Assembly (NCBI GenBank): GCA_947283485.1
Contig: CAMYOU010000001.1
Location: 1 to 64,000 of the forward strand
Direction: 5' to 3'
Length of the DNA: 64,000 nucleotides
From: an uncultured Peptostreptococcaceae bacterium
Lineage (GTDB): Bacteria; Bacillota; Clostridia; Tissierellales; Peptoniphilaceae
The notes beneath the pieces are model-generated. The model was not told the origin of the DNA. It did no database searches and was given only the letters and a program-made list of their open reading frames with translations. The position numbers and the translations under genes are program-made. Shown in pieces: positions 1 to 8,691 of the stretch. The first letter of the stretch is position 1. The number at the start of each line of letters is the position of its first letter.

Positions 1-370
1 GTCCGACGTGCATCGGCATGGTCTTGTGAAAATTGATTCTGCGAATGGCGGCGACGGGGTTCATCGGCAGTCCCATGATACGCGCGACCATATTGAATGT
101 CCCGCCGGGTAAAATCGCGAGCTTGGGTCTTTTCTCAAATTCCGAGAGCACGGCAACCACTTCATCGATCGTGCCGTCTCCGCCGTAGACGACGACGGTG
201 TCGTAGCCGTCCTTGCACGCGCGTTTCGCCGCATCGCGGGAATGTTCGCCCTCCTCTTTGACATGGACTTCGTCGTAGTGCTGGCGTAAAATCTTCTGAA
301 TCTTGATCTCCGTGGATTGTTTTCTCGGGATGCCCGCTTCGGCATTGCGGATGAGCATGACGCGTTTCAT
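1..370 (-). CDS. Diacylglycerol/lipid kinase family protein, 3' end outside window
   Basis: The N-terminal 123 residues of a DAGK-catalytic-domain protein (YegS/BmrU type), a cytosolic enzyme that phosphorylates diacylglycerol or related lipids with ATP. The frame opens with MKRVMLIRNAEAG, the usual start of the nucleotide-binding fold, has the family signature GGDGT near residue 63 and continues with LPGGTFNMVARIMGLP, equivalent to the family's LP-GT-N-FAR segment. The reading frame runs off the left edge, so the C-terminal beta-sandwich domain is not seen. Its ATG overlaps the surE stop as ATGA, so the two are translationally coupled. The family call is firm; the lipid substrate is unknown. 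Confidence 0.85.
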   Translation of the reverse strand, partial: MKRVMLIRNAEAGIPRKQSTEIKIQKILRQHYDEVHVKEEGEHSRDAAKRACKDGYDTVVVYGGDGTIDEVVAVLSEFEKRPKLAILPGGTFNMVARIMGLPMNPVAAIRRINFHKTMPMHVG

Positions 371-1107
371 CGTTCCATCTCCATGAGTTTTGCAAGAAGC
401 GCATGATGCGTAAGATCGTACTGAAGCGGTGTTAAAGACACGCCGCCCGCTTCGACGATGCCGCGATCGCTCTTTCCGTCCGGCGTCGATCGAATTTTCT
501 CCCGCGGGGTAATTTTTCCCTCGGCTTCCATGAGCTCATAGCGATAATAGGCGGGTTCTCCCACGGGTGCAAGGCGCAACGTCTCGTCTGCGACTTCATA
601 CGGGATATTGAGACTAAGGACCGCGCGCTTTTCACGTACGAAAGATCCGTATCGATCGAGCACGTCCATCGCAAGTCTTGCCGCGCGATCGTAGTCGATC
701 TCTCCCGTCGCCCAGATGCACTGTGTGGAGACGGCAAGTGCGCCGACGCCGTAGATGCCCGCTTCGAGTGCCGCCGAAACGGTGCCTGAATAGAGCGTGT
801 CGACGCCGAGATTGAGTCCCCGATTGATCCCCGAGAGAACCATGGTCGTTTCGGGAAAGAGATGCAGACCCACGCGCACACAGTCCGCCGGCGTGCCCGA
901 GATCCCGTAGGCGCGACCGCGCACGCCGGGCAAGCTTGCGGGCATCAGATCGATCGATCCTTTGATTGTAATGCCGTGGCTCGATCCCGAGCGCTCCGTA
1001 TTCGGCGCGACAATGGCGACGACATCGCCCCGCTCTTCGAGTGCTCTTGCGAGTGTATGAAGACCCGGTGCGCCCACGCCGTCGTCATTGACCAGTAGAT
1101 AATGCAT
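367..1107 (-). CDS. surE: 5'/3'-nucleotidase SurE
   Basis: A 246-residue protein, the normal SurE length. SurE removes phosphate from nucleoside 5'- or 3'-monophosphates with a divalent metal. The N terminus MHYLLVNDDGVGAPG holds the metal-binding Asp pair (residues 8-9). The later SGTVSAALEAGIYG and GINRGLNLG stretches are also family hallmarks. An AGGAGGA ribosome site lies 5 bases before the ATG. The gene follows the rplY terminator directly and overlaps the lipid kinase start by 4 bases, so it may depend on read-through from rplY; I saw no convincing promoter in the short gap. Confidence 0.95.
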   Translation of the reverse strand: MHYLLVNDDGVGAPGLHTLARALEERGDVVAIVAPNTERSGSSHGITIKGSIDLMPASLPGVRGRAYGISGTPADCVRVGLHLFPETTMVLSGINRGLNLGVDTLYSGTVSAALEAGIYGVGALAVSTQCIWATGEIDYDRAARLAMDVLDRYGSFVREKRAVLSLNIPYEVADETLRLAPVGEPAYYRYELMEAEGKITPREKIRSTPDGKSDRGIVEAGGVSLTPLQYDLTHHALLAKLMEMER

Positions 1108-1123
1108 CCTTTCCTCCTATACG

Positions 1124-1148
1124 AAAAACGGCTTGGAAACCAAGCCGT
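1124..1148 (-). terminator. Rho-independent terminator after rplY
   Basis: A perfect 9-bp stem (ACGGCTTGG / CCAAGCCGT) with a 3-base loop is followed on the minus strand by a T run. It sits 12 bases after the rplY stop and just before the surE ribosome site, so surE would be expressed by partial read-through unless it has a hidden promoter. Confidence 0.85.
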
Positions 1149-1160
1149 CTACGATCGTTC

Positions 1161-1805
1161 TTATTCTTCGTCTTCGGATTCTTCTCCGACAACCGGAACA
1201 TCCGCTGCGCTCGTCTCTTCGCCCTCGGTCTCTTCTTCCGCTTGCTCTTGAACCTCGGAGAGACTTGCAATGACTTCTTCGCCGTCCGCATGAACCGTTA
1301 CGTTCTCGTCCTGATAGATCGGAAGATCCTTGAGGAAAATCGGCTCATCGTATCCAAGACCCGAAACGTCAACCAAGATCTCTTCCGGAATGTCTGCCGG
1401 CAAGCATTCGATCTCGACTTCCGTGACACCCTGCATGAGGACGAAATTGCCGTCTGCGCGGATATCGTCACGATTTTGAAGGACAACCGGTACCTGAACG
1501 CGAATGCGCTCGTTCATATTGATGGCGTGGAAATCCACGTGGATAAACTGATTCTTGTAGGGATGACGAACGACTTCTTTGAACAGAACCGGAACTTCGT
1601 TTTCCCCGAGTACGACGTCGACGATCGTCGTCATACCTGCCTCGCCGTAAACTTTCTCAAGTTCGCGTGCATCGAGTGCGATGTGGAGGTTCTCCTTGTC
1701 TCTGCCGTAGACGACAGCGGGTACCTTCTTCTCTTGACGCAATTTATTGGCGCGGTTTTTACCGAGCTCCGACCGTTCGGTCGCATGTACTTTTAATTCA
1801 GACAC
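1161..1805 (-). CDS. rplY: 50S ribosomal protein L25 / general stress protein Ctc
   Basis: A 214-residue long-form L25 (Ctc type). The N-terminal domain (about 1-90) binds 5S rRNA. A C-terminal beta domain (about 95-180) and an acidic Glu-rich tail end in EESEDEE. SELGKNRANKLR and VPAVVYGRDKEN match the family start. Translation starts at GTG, chosen because AGGAGGA lies 6 to 7 bases upstream and the N terminus then matches homologues. Single-gene unit with its own terminator. The long acidic tail is typical of Firmicutes Ctc and not of the short enterobacterial L25. Confidence 0.95.
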   Translation of the reverse strand: MSELKVHATERSELGKNRANKLRQEKKVPAVVYGRDKENLHIALDARELEKVYGEAGMTTIVDVVLGENEVPVLFKEVVRHPYKNQFIHVDFHAINMNERIRVQVPVVLQNRDDIRADGNFVLMQGVTEVEIECLPADIPEEILVDVSGLGYDEPIFLKDLPIYQDENVTVHADGEEVIASLSEVQEQAEEETEGEETSAADVPVVGEESEDEE

Positions 1806-1873
1806 AATGATTCCTCCTAAAGATAATTTCTCTAATATGATAGTCTACACGAAAGCGGGTAAGATTTCAAGTT

Positions 1874-2119
1874 TTACAAGAGATATCGGAACAAAAGAAT
1901 CACCACGACACCCGGCCAACCCAAAAATCCTGCGATAAAAGCCGAGAGCGGGCGAATCGGGATCGAAATGCCGAAAGGACGCCCGACAAGATTGATCGCG
2001 ATGAGAAGAAGAAGTCCGATGACTCCCGAGATGAGGAGTTTTTTGATGATCTTTCCGGAGACGGAAAGAATCGTCCCCAACAAAAAAATCAAGACAAGTC
2101 CTACTAGACCGAATACCAT
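1874..2119 (-). CDS. BofA-like pro-sigmaK processing inhibitor family membrane protein
   Basis: An 81-residue protein with two predicted membrane helices. Family signatures are VSGKIIKKLLISGVIGLLLL and IPIRPLSAFIAGFLGWPGVV, the conserved C-terminal half of BofA. In Bacillus, BofA holds the SpoIVFB protease inactive in the forespore membrane; in non-spore formers the role is unknown. The ATG was picked because GGGAGGGG lies 6 bases upstream; the open frame extends further but without a ribosome site. Monocistronic, divergent from tpx. Nothing else in the window concerns sporulation. Confidence 0.85.
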   Translation of the reverse strand: MVFGLVGLVLIFLLGTILSVSGKIIKKLLISGVIGLLLLIAINLVGRPFGISIPIRPLSAFIAGFLGWPGVVVILLFRYLL

Positions 2120-2242
2120 ACGATCCCCTCCCGCATCCATTGTATCAAAAAGCAAACGCACGCACAAAACACCTCTCCCTCGATAGAAAAGGCGATAAAT
2201 TGGGTAGTATATATGTACATCAATGAAGAAAGGATGATACCA

Positions 2243-2758
2243 ATGGAAAGAAGACAAGAAACCACCATGGGCGGCGGTGCAGTCACCCTCCTCGGAACCA
2301 CGCCGAAAGTCGGAGACAAAGCCCCCGCTTTTCACGCCGTAAAAAAAGATTTGACTCCGTTTGAACTGAAGGAGGTTCTCGGCAAAGGGATCGTCATCAT
2401 CTCCGCCGTTCCCTCCGTCGACACGCCCGTCTGCGAGCTGCAGACCAAGCGTTTTAACGAAGAAGCCGACAAGATCGACGGCGTCAAGATCCTCACGATC
2501 TCGATGGATTTACCTTTCGCGCTTGACAAATTCTGCTCGGCATTCGGCATCAAGTCCATCGAACTTCTAAGCGACAGCAAAGATCGCTCGTTCGGTATGA
2601 ACTACGGCGTATTCATCGAAGAACTCGGACTCTTAAATCGTTCGCTCTTCGTCATCGACAAAGAAGGCGTCATCCGCTATCTCGAAGTCGTCAAGGAAAA
2701 CACCAATCATCCGGATTACGATGCGTGCCTCGAGGCCGTTCGCGCGCTCGCAAAATAA
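2243..2758 (+). CDS. tpx: Thiol peroxidase (atypical 2-Cys peroxiredoxin)
   Basis: A 171-residue Tpx, reducing H2O2 and alkyl hydroperoxides with electrons from thioredoxin. The peroxidatic Cys64 lies in SVDTPVCELQTKRFN and the resolving Cys98 in LDKFCSAFGI, the Tpx arrangement. VTLLGTTPKVGDKAP is the usual N-terminal motif. The start at 2243 was chosen because AAAGGA precedes it at good spacing and the length fits; an ATG nine bases upstream is possible. Single gene, closed by a strong bidirectional terminator. In a strict anaerobe it would protect Fe-S enzymes such as the nearby hydrogenase. Confidence 0.96.
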   Translation: MERRQETTMGGGAVTLLGTTPKVGDKAPAFHAVKKDLTPFELKEVLGKGIVIISAVPSVDTPVCELQTKRFNEEADKIDGVKILTISMDLPFALDKFCSAFGIKSIELLSDSKDRSFGMNYGVFIEELGLLNRSLFVIDKEGVIRYLEVVKENTNHPDYDACLEAVRALAK

Positions 2759-2770
2759 AACCGACAACAA

Positions 2771-2800
2771 AAAAGTGTGTCCCTCGAGGGACACACTTTT
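2771..2800. terminator. Bidirectional terminator between tpx and purine permease
   Basis: A perfect 30-base palindrome: GTGTGTCCCT and AGGGACACAC arms flanked by A4 on the left and T4 or more on the right. It serves the converging tpx (plus) and NCS2 permease (minus) transcripts. Confidence 0.93.
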
Positions 2801-2827
2801 TTCTTTGCTTTTTCTTCGGTTTTCGCA

Positions 2828-4147
2828 TTACGCGCCGAATAACGGTCTTAGAATACGCATTAAGAAGACGAGTGCAAGAATGTACATAAGCGGCGAAACG
2901 TCTTTTGCTTTCCCGGATAGAACTTTGATGATGACATAGCTCATCATGCCGAATGCGATGCCTTCCGCGATGGAATAAGCAAAGGGCATCATGACGATCG
3001 TAAGGAAAGCCGGTACGCTCTCGGAGAAATCGTCGAGCGGGATGTCCTTGATCGGGCTCATCATGAAGAGACCGACCATGACGAGTGCCGGTGCCGTTGC
3101 CTGCGACGGAATAATCGCAAAGATCGGGAAGAAGAAGAGGCTTAGGAAGAAGAAGAATGCGACGGAGAGACTCGTAAGCCCCGTGCGTCCGCCTTCCGTA
3201 ACGCCCGATGCACTCTCGACATAGGTCGTAACGGTCGAGGTGCCGAGGAGTGCGCCGACGGTCGTGCCGACGGCATCCGCAAAGAGTGCGGGACCTGCCG
3301 CGGGGAGTTCGCCTTTTTCGTTTAAGAGATTGGCTTTGGAAGCGACGCCCACGAGCGTGCCGACGGTGTCAAAGAGGTCGACAAAGAGGAACGTGAACAT
3401 GATCGAGAACATTTCCCAGCTGAAGATGTTCTTCCACTCGAGTTTGAACGCTACCGGTGCAAGCGACGGAGGCAGTTGGAACCAAGCTTCCGGTGCATGC
3501 GTAACGCCGAGAATCAGTGCAAAGACAGTCGAGATGAGAATGCCGTAGAGAAGTGCGCCGCGCACTTTCTTCGCCATGAGAATCGCCATGACGATGATGC
3601 CGACGAAGGTGACCGCCGCGCCCGGCGTCAGGAGATTTCCGAGAGAGACAAGCGTGCCCTCGCCTTGGACGATGACGCCCGCGCTCGAAAGACCGATGAG
3701 CGAAATGAAGAGACCGATGCCCACGGAGACGGCTTTCTTGAGACTCATCGGAATCGCATTGAAGATCGCCTCACGGACATTGAAAAGACTCATCAGGATA
3801 AAGATAATGCCCTCGATGAAGACTGCCGTAAGCGCGTATTGCCAGCTATGTCCCATACCCAAGACGACGGTATAAACAAAAAATGCATTGAGTCCCATGC
3901 CCGGAGCAAGTGCAAACGGCAAGTTGGCATATAGCCCCATGACAAGCATCGCGATGATGGATGCAACGATCGTCGCCGTGAAGACGCCGCCCTTATCCAT
4001 CCCCGCATCGGAAAGCATGCCGGGGTTGACGGCGAGAATGTAACTCATGGTCATGAAGGTCGTAAGACCCGCCATGATTTCATTCTTCACGCTTGAGTTG
4101 CGTTCGCTCAGTCGAAACCGGCGATCGAGAAATGATTGCTCTGACAA
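2828..4147 (-). CDS. NCS2 family guanine/hypoxanthine permease (PbuG/AzgA type)
   Basis: A 439-residue multi-pass inner-membrane protein of the AzgA branch of nucleobase/cation symporters, which take up hypoxanthine, guanine or adenine with protons. Motifs include the N-terminal EIMAGLTTFMTMSYILAVNP, LAPGMGLNAFF, FVDLFDTVGTLVG and the substrate-region TSTVTTYVESASGVTEGGRTG. Translation starts at TTG, since GGAGGG lies 6 bases upstream and no better start exists. Single gene with an extended -10 promoter upstream. I found no purine-riboswitch core in its leader, although such genes often have one. The exact base specificity cannot be read. Confidence 0.93.
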   Translation of the reverse strand: MSEQSFLDRRFRLSERNSSVKNEIMAGLTTFMTMSYILAVNPGMLSDAGMDKGGVFTATIVASIIAMLVMGLYANLPFALAPGMGLNAFFVYTVVLGMGHSWQYALTAVFIEGIIFILMSLFNVREAIFNAIPMSLKKAVSVGIGLFISLIGLSSAGVIVQGEGTLVSLGNLLTPGAAVTFVGIIVMAILMAKKVRGALLYGILISTVFALILGVTHAPEAWFQLPPSLAPVAFKLEWKNIFSWEMFSIMFTFLFVDLFDTVGTLVGVASKANLLNEKGELPAAGPALFADAVGTTVGALLGTSTVTTYVESASGVTEGGRTGLTSLSVAFFFFLSLFFFPIFAIIPSQATAPALVMVGLFMMSPIKDIPLDDFSESVPAFLTIVMMPFAYSIAEGIAFGMMSYVIIKVLSGKAKDVSPLMYILALVFLMRILRPLFGA

Positions 4148-4177
4148 AATAATCCCTCCTCCAAATTTGGTGAGTTC

Positions 4178-4186
4178 ATTGTATCA
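4178..4186 (-). promoter_or_regulatory. Extended -10 promoter of the purine permease gene
   Basis: On the minus strand the sequence TGATACAAT is a good extended -10 element (TGnTAnAAT), about 30 bases before the permease start. The -35 region is weak, as is usual with extended -10 promoters. Confidence 0.55.
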
Positions 4187-4403
4187 CATGTTGACGCGTG
4201 AAAAACGTCTATTTTTCGCGGATATCGCTTTCCCATCCGCATTTTTTACCGTCGGACGGGAAAAGTTTCGTGCATCGCTTTGCGAACACGTCCGCGGGGT
4301 CACACGACTTCTTTTTTGAGATGCATAGGCGTGCGTTTTTGCATGTCGAAATGTTTTGGTGCGATGTTTCACCGCCTTTTCCCACTTTTCTCGTCTATGC
4401 AAT

Positions 4404-4430
4404 GAAAAAGCGACGCCTCTTGACGTCACT
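4404..4430 (-). terminator. Rho-independent terminator of the hydCBA operon
   Basis: A 9-bp stem (AGTGACGTC / GGCGTCGCT, two G-U pairs) with loop AAGA is followed by five T on the minus strand, 13 bases past the hydA stop. The rest of the gap between hydA and the permease start (4148-4443) holds only the permease promoter. Confidence 0.85.
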
Positions 4431-4443
4431 TTTTTCGTACGAA

Positions 4444-6180
4444 TTAGATTTTACTGCGTGCCGTGTAGCCCGTGTGTAAGAGGGCTTTGGCTCTTTCCCC
4501 ATAGGGTTCTCCGAGATACTCTCGATAGAGTTTTTGAATCTCCGGATTCTTGTAAGAGTAGCGGATCTCTTTGCCGCGATCCTCGCGCACGATCGCCTCT
4601 CTCCGTTTGCGAAGAATGTCGACGTTTGCATGCGTATAGGGTTGTCCCGCACCGTTGATGCAGCCGCCCTGGCACGCCATGACTTCAATGATATCGTACT
4701 TACTCGTGCCGGCGCGTATACCGTCGAGAATTTTTCTTGCGTTACCGAGTCCGCTTGCGACGGCGACGGAGAGATCCATGTCTCCGAGATGGACGACACC
4801 CTCTTTGATCCCCTCGAGTCCGTGGAGTTCCTCGAACTCGATTGTTTCGAGATCTTCCCCTTTGAGAAGATGATAGGCGGTTCTGAGGCTCGCCTCCATG
4901 ACGCCGCCCGATTGCCCGAAGATGACGCCCGCACCCGTCGATTCGCCGAGCGGGCTATCAAATTCGCTCTCGGGGAGATTCGGGAAATCGAGCGCGAAGT
5001 CCTTGATCATCTGCGCGAGTTCGCGCGTCGTGATGACGTAGTCGACATCACTCTTGTCGCTCTCGGTGAGCTCGGGACGATTGGATTCAAATTTTTTCGC
5101 AACGCAGGGCATGACGCTCACGACGACGATTTTGTCGGGCGAGACGCCGATTTTCTCGGCATAATAGGTTTTCATGACGGAGCCGAACATCTCATGCGGC
5201 GATTTGCACGAACTCGGGATCCCTAAGAGATCCGGAAAATTGTGTTCCATAAATTTCACCCATGCCGGGCAACAGCTCGTGAGGATCGGGAGCGTGCCGC
5301 CTTCTTTGAGTCTGTGCACAAATTCCGACGCCTCTTCCATGACGGTGAGATCCGCAGCGAAATCGGTGTCGAAGACGCGATCAAAGCCAATGCGCCTTAA
5401 TGCAGTCACCATTTTCCCCGTGACGGAAGTGCCCGCTTCCATGCCGAATGCCTCGCCCAAGGCGACGCGCACACTGGGCGCGGTCTGTACGACGACGGTT
5501 TTTTCGGGGTCGGAGAGCGCGCGATAAACCTCTGCGGTGTACGTCCGTTCGCTGATGGCACCCGTCGGGCAAACGGCGAGACACCGCCCGCAGAACGTAC
5601 AGGTCGTGTTGATGATGGGACGCTCGCAGAATGTCGAGACGATGGTGTCAAAACCGCGATGCACGTCTGTGAGTGCCGAGACGGTCTGGACTTCATTGCA
5701 CATCGTGACGCAACGCTGACAGAGGATGCATTTGTTGGGATCGCGCACGAGCGAATAGCTGGATTTGTCGAGCGTATAGCCCGTGACTTTGCCTTGATAG
5801 CGCACCTCGCGCACGCCGACTTCTTCCGCCAGCGCCTGGAGTTCGCACTGCCCGCTCTTGGGGCAGATGAGACAACTCTTTGGATGATTGGAGAGGATGA
5901 GCTCGACAATGGTACGTCTTGCACGCAAAACTCGGAGCGTATTCGTGTGAATCTCCATGCCTTCGGTCACGACCGTCGCACATGCGGGCACGAGATTCCG
6001 TCTGCCGACCTGTTCGACGACACAGACGCGACAATTCGCCTCATGGTGCACCATGCCCAGATCGGAAAGATTCATATAGCACAAAGTCGGGATGCGAATA
6101 CCCACGGTACGCGCGGCTTCGAGAACGGTCGTTCCCTCCGGTACCGAAAGCTCGCGATCGTTGATTTTTAGTGTAATCAT
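4444..6180 (-). CDS. hydA: NADH/ferredoxin-linked [FeFe] hydrogenase, catalytic subunit HydA
   Basis: A 578-residue catalytic subunit of a multimeric, probably electron-bifurcating hydrogenase that makes H2 from NADH plus reduced ferredoxin. Order: N-terminal [2Fe-2S] domain (C34, C50, C53, C67), His-ligated cluster region with CLICPKSGQC (about 103-112), two [4Fe-4S] clusters (CILCQRCVTMC; CTFCGRCLAVCP), then the H-cluster domain with L1 TSCCPAW (301-307), L2 MPCVAKKFE (357-365) and L3 MACQGGCINGAGQP (501-514). L3 carries GAGQP where GGGQP is most common. Last gene of the hydC-hydB-hydA operon, 12 bases after hydB, with its own terminator. Confidence 0.95.
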   Translation of the reverse strand: MITLKINDRELSVPEGTTVLEAARTVGIRIPTLCYMNLSDLGMVHHEANCRVCVVEQVGRRNLVPACATVVTEGMEIHTNTLRVLRARRTIVELILSNHPKSCLICPKSGQCELQALAEEVGVREVRYQGKVTGYTLDKSSYSLVRDPNKCILCQRCVTMCNEVQTVSALTDVHRGFDTIVSTFCERPIINTTCTFCGRCLAVCPTGAISERTYTAEVYRALSDPEKTVVVQTAPSVRVALGEAFGMEAGTSVTGKMVTALRRIGFDRVFDTDFAADLTVMEEASEFVHRLKEGGTLPILTSCCPAWVKFMEHNFPDLLGIPSSCKSPHEMFGSVMKTYYAEKIGVSPDKIVVVSVMPCVAKKFESNRPELTESDKSDVDYVITTRELAQMIKDFALDFPNLPESEFDSPLGESTGAGVIFGQSGGVMEASLRTAYHLLKGEDLETIEFEELHGLEGIKEGVVHLGDMDLSVAVASGLGNARKILDGIRAGTSKYDIIEVMACQGGCINGAGQPYTHANVDILRKRREAIVREDRGKEIRYSYKNPEIQKLYREYLGEPYGERAKALLHTGYTARSKI

Positions 6181-6192
6181 GCTCCTCGCCTC

Positions 6193-7935
6193 CTAACGGT
6201 GTTCAATCGCCTGCACCGGACAAATGCGATAGCATTCACCGCAGAGGATGCAGTTGACCTGATCAATTTCATGGATATGGCGCGCTTCGCCCGAAATGCA
6301 CTGTGCGGGGCAATTTTTCTTGCAACGCTGACAACCGACGCAACGTTCGCTGATGTAGTAACGGAGTAGATCCTTGCAGACGCCCGCGGGGCAACGTTTC
6401 TCGATGACATGCGTCTTGTATTCATCCATAAAATAGCGCAATGTCGAAAGCACGGGATTCGGCGCGCTCTGACCGAGTCCGCAGAGCGACGCGTCTTTGA
6501 TGACCTCCGCAAGCTCCGTGAGATGATCGAGATCCTCCATCGTCGCTTTGCCCGAAGTGATCTTCTCGAGGATCTCGAGGATGCGACGATTGCCGATGCG
6601 ACACGGCGTACATTTGCCGCACGATTCCTCCACGATAAAGGAGATGAAAAACTTCGCCATGTCGACCATGCACGTCGATTCGTCCATGACGACCATACCG
6701 CCCGAACCCATGATCGCGCCGAGCTTGTTCACGTTCTCGTAATCGACGGGCGTGTCGAGATAATCCGCCGGGATACAACCGCCCGACGGTCCGCCGAGCT
6801 GGACGGCTTTGAATTTCTTGTCGTCCTTGATGCCGCCGCCGATGTCGTAGATGATCTCACGCAGACTCGTGCCCATGGGAACTTCGACGAGTCCGCCGTT
6901 TTTAATTTTCCCTGTGAGTGCAAAGACTTTGGTTCCGGGCGATTTCTCCGTGCCGATCTTGTGAAATTCCGCCCCGCCGTGACGAATGATCCATGCCACG
7001 TTCGCAAGCGTCTCGACATTGTTGATATTGGTGGGTTTTTTCATATACCCCTTCTCCGCCGGGAACGGGGGTTTTAGGATCGGGGTGCCGCGTTTCCCCT
7101 CGAGGGACTGGATGAGTGCCGTCTCTTCCCCGCAGACAAACGCGCCCGCACCCTCTTTGATATGGATGTCAAAGGAAAAATCCGTGCCGAGAATATTCTT
7201 CCCGAGAAGTCCTTTCTCGTGCGCCGCATCGATCGCAATCGTAAGCCTCTCAATCGCCATCGGATACTCCGCGCGACAGTAGATGAAGCCCTCGTTTGCA
7301 CCGATGGCGTAGCCTGCAATCATCATACCTTCGAGGACCGCGTGCGGGTCGCCCTCGAGCACGGAACGATCCATAAAGGCACCGGGATCGCCCTCATCGG
7401 CGTTGCAGACGATGTATTTGGGATGTTCTTCGGCGTTCTTCGCCGCTCTCCATTTGAAATACGTCGGAAAACCGGCACCGCCGCGTCCACGCAGACCCGA
7501 GATCTCGATTTCCCTTATCACCTCGTCCTCCGTCATTGTAAGTGCCTTTCGAAGCCCCTCGTATCCCTCATGCGCTATGTAGTCGTCGATGGATTCCGCG
7601 TCGATCGAGCCGCAGTTTCCAGTGACAATCTGCAATTGGTTCTCCCAAGCTTTCTCATCTTTCTCGGAGATGAGCATGTCCGTTTCTTCCGGATGCTCCA
7701 CCGCCTCGAAAAAGGTCTCCATCTCTTTTCCGTCGACACGGACAAAACGCCGCATCGAATGATCGTCGTCGTAGACATCCACGATCGGCTCGAGATAACA
7801 AAGCCCGATGCAACCCGTCTTGGCAAGCGGAATCTTGCGCTCGTTCGCCCACGGCTTCAATGCCTTGTAGACTTCATCGGCACCCGCAGCCGCACCGCAG
7901 GAACCGTATCCGACGAGAATTTTTCGGATGCTCAT
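6193..7935 (-). CDS. hydB: Hydrogenase NADH-binding flavoprotein subunit HydB (NuoF-like)
   Basis: A 580-residue NuoF-like subunit that carries FMN and binds NAD(H). It has an N-terminal thioredoxin-like [2Fe-2S] domain (SCG near 13, TGCIGLC near 41-46), the FMN/NADH domain with GLRGRGGAGFPT and GAGAFVCGEETALI, the [4Fe-4S] site ESCGKCTPCR, and a C-terminal two-cluster ferredoxin module (CVGCQRCKKNCP, CILCGECYRICP). This domain order is the HydB type of trimeric bifurcating hydrogenases and is not found in NuoF of complex I. Its ATG overlaps the hydC stop (ATGA), so translation is coupled. Confidence 0.95.
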   Translation of the reverse strand: MSIRKILVGYGSCGAAAGADEVYKALKPWANERKIPLAKTGCIGLCYLEPIVDVYDDDHSMRRFVRVDGKEMETFFEAVEHPEETDMLISEKDEKAWENQLQIVTGNCGSIDAESIDDYIAHEGYEGLRKALTMTEDEVIREIEISGLRGRGGAGFPTYFKWRAAKNAEEHPKYIVCNADEGDPGAFMDRSVLEGDPHAVLEGMMIAGYAIGANEGFIYCRAEYPMAIERLTIAIDAAHEKGLLGKNILGTDFSFDIHIKEGAGAFVCGEETALIQSLEGKRGTPILKPPFPAEKGYMKKPTNINNVETLANVAWIIRHGGAEFHKIGTEKSPGTKVFALTGKIKNGGLVEVPMGTSLREIIYDIGGGIKDDKKFKAVQLGGPSGGCIPADYLDTPVDYENVNKLGAIMGSGGMVVMDESTCMVDMAKFFISFIVEESCGKCTPCRIGNRRILEILEKITSGKATMEDLDHLTELAEVIKDASLCGLGQSAPNPVLSTLRYFMDEYKTHVIEKRCPAGVCKDLLRYYISERCVGCQRCKKNCPAQCISGEARHIHEIDQVNCILCGECYRICPVQAIEHR

Positions 7936-8438
7936 TTCGTCCCCTCAACTTTCTCCTCTTCGGCACGCGCACGCAAGACATCGATGACACGCGTCGCACG
8001 CTCCTTTGTGAGACTCCCGTAAGTCTTCCCGTTGATCTGCATGACCGGACTCAGGCTGCAGCAACCGAGACACGCGACCGTATTGATGGAAAAAAGTCCG
8101 TCGTTCGTCGTCTGCCCCGCCTTGATCTTGAGATAATCCTCGAGCGTTTCCTGAATCATCGCGGCACTATTGACATGACAAGCCGTCCCCTGACACAGAA
8201 GAATATTGTATTTGCCCGCGGGAAATAGTTTGAAATGTGCATAAAAGGTCACCACGCCGAAGATTTCCGCGACCGGTATCGAGAGCCTCTCGCCTACCAA
8301 GTCCATCGCGGGAATCGGTATGTAGCCGAACTTGTTCTGAATCTCGTGCAAAATTTCGATGAGTGACGTGCGGTCAAAATCGTGCTCATCGAGATATGCT
8401 TCGAGACATTCGAGTTTTTTCGCCAGTTCCTCTTGCAT
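7932..8438 (-). CDS. hydC: Hydrogenase [2Fe-2S] subunit HydC (NuoE-like)
   Basis: A 168-residue NuoE-like thioredoxin-fold protein that binds one [2Fe-2S] cluster through CQGTACHV and CLGCC and passes electrons between the flavoprotein and the catalytic subunit. The helical N-terminal part (about 1-60, with FGYIP) is typical of NuoE/HydC. The start at MQEELAKK was chosen because AGAAGGAGGGG lies 7 bases upstream; the open frame continues upstream without a ribosome site. First gene of the hydrogenase operon. A TATACT box lies 44 to 49 bases upstream on the minus strand (8482-8487) with no clear -35 partner. Confidence 0.95.
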   Translation of the reverse strand: MQEELAKKLECLEAYLDEHDFDRTSLIEILHEIQNKFGYIPIPAMDLVGERLSIPVAEIFGVVTFYAHFKLFPAGKYNILLCQGTACHVNSAAMIQETLEDYLKIKAGQTTNDGLFSINTVACLGCCSLSPVMQINGKTYGSLTKERATRVIDVLRARAEEEKVEGTK

Positions 8439-8621
8439 ACTGTGAACCCCTCCTTCTGCGAGTAAAAGCCCGCTTTCTTTTAGTATACCCCAAAAAATCA
8501 AGAAATACGCCAAAAATGAAAAAGTTTTCCTAAAAATCAAAAGATCGGAAACCGCAAGATAAAGATTTTTTGGTGAGCGTCTTATCCCGTCGTTTTTTTC
8601 TCATCTTATCGTTTTCCGGAC

Positions 8622-8658
8622 AAAAAAAGACGGCCCCGTCCCGGAGTCGCCTTTTTTT
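8622..8658 (-). terminator. Second hairpin terminator downstream of the racemase gene
   Basis: An imperfect 10-bp stem (AGGCGACTCC paired with GGGGCCGTCT, one mismatch) with T7 on the minus strand and A7 on its other side. With the hairpin at 8668-8691 it insulates the hydrogenase operon from the racemase gene. Confidence 0.7.
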
Positions 8659-8667
8659 CAGAAAGAT

Positions 8668-8691
8668 AAAAGGCTAAGCGCGCGCTTAGCC
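8668..8691 (-). terminator. Hairpin terminator of the racemase gene
   Basis: A perfect 20-base palindrome (GGCTAAGCG CG CGCTTAGCC) followed on the minus strand by TTTTA. It lies 120 bases after the racemase stop. Confidence 0.65.

Noticed and set aside
4148..4443. Purine riboswitch in the leader of the NCS2 permease
   Set aside because: The conserved purine-aptamer core and paired loops are not present; only the hydA terminator and an extended -10 promoter are seen.
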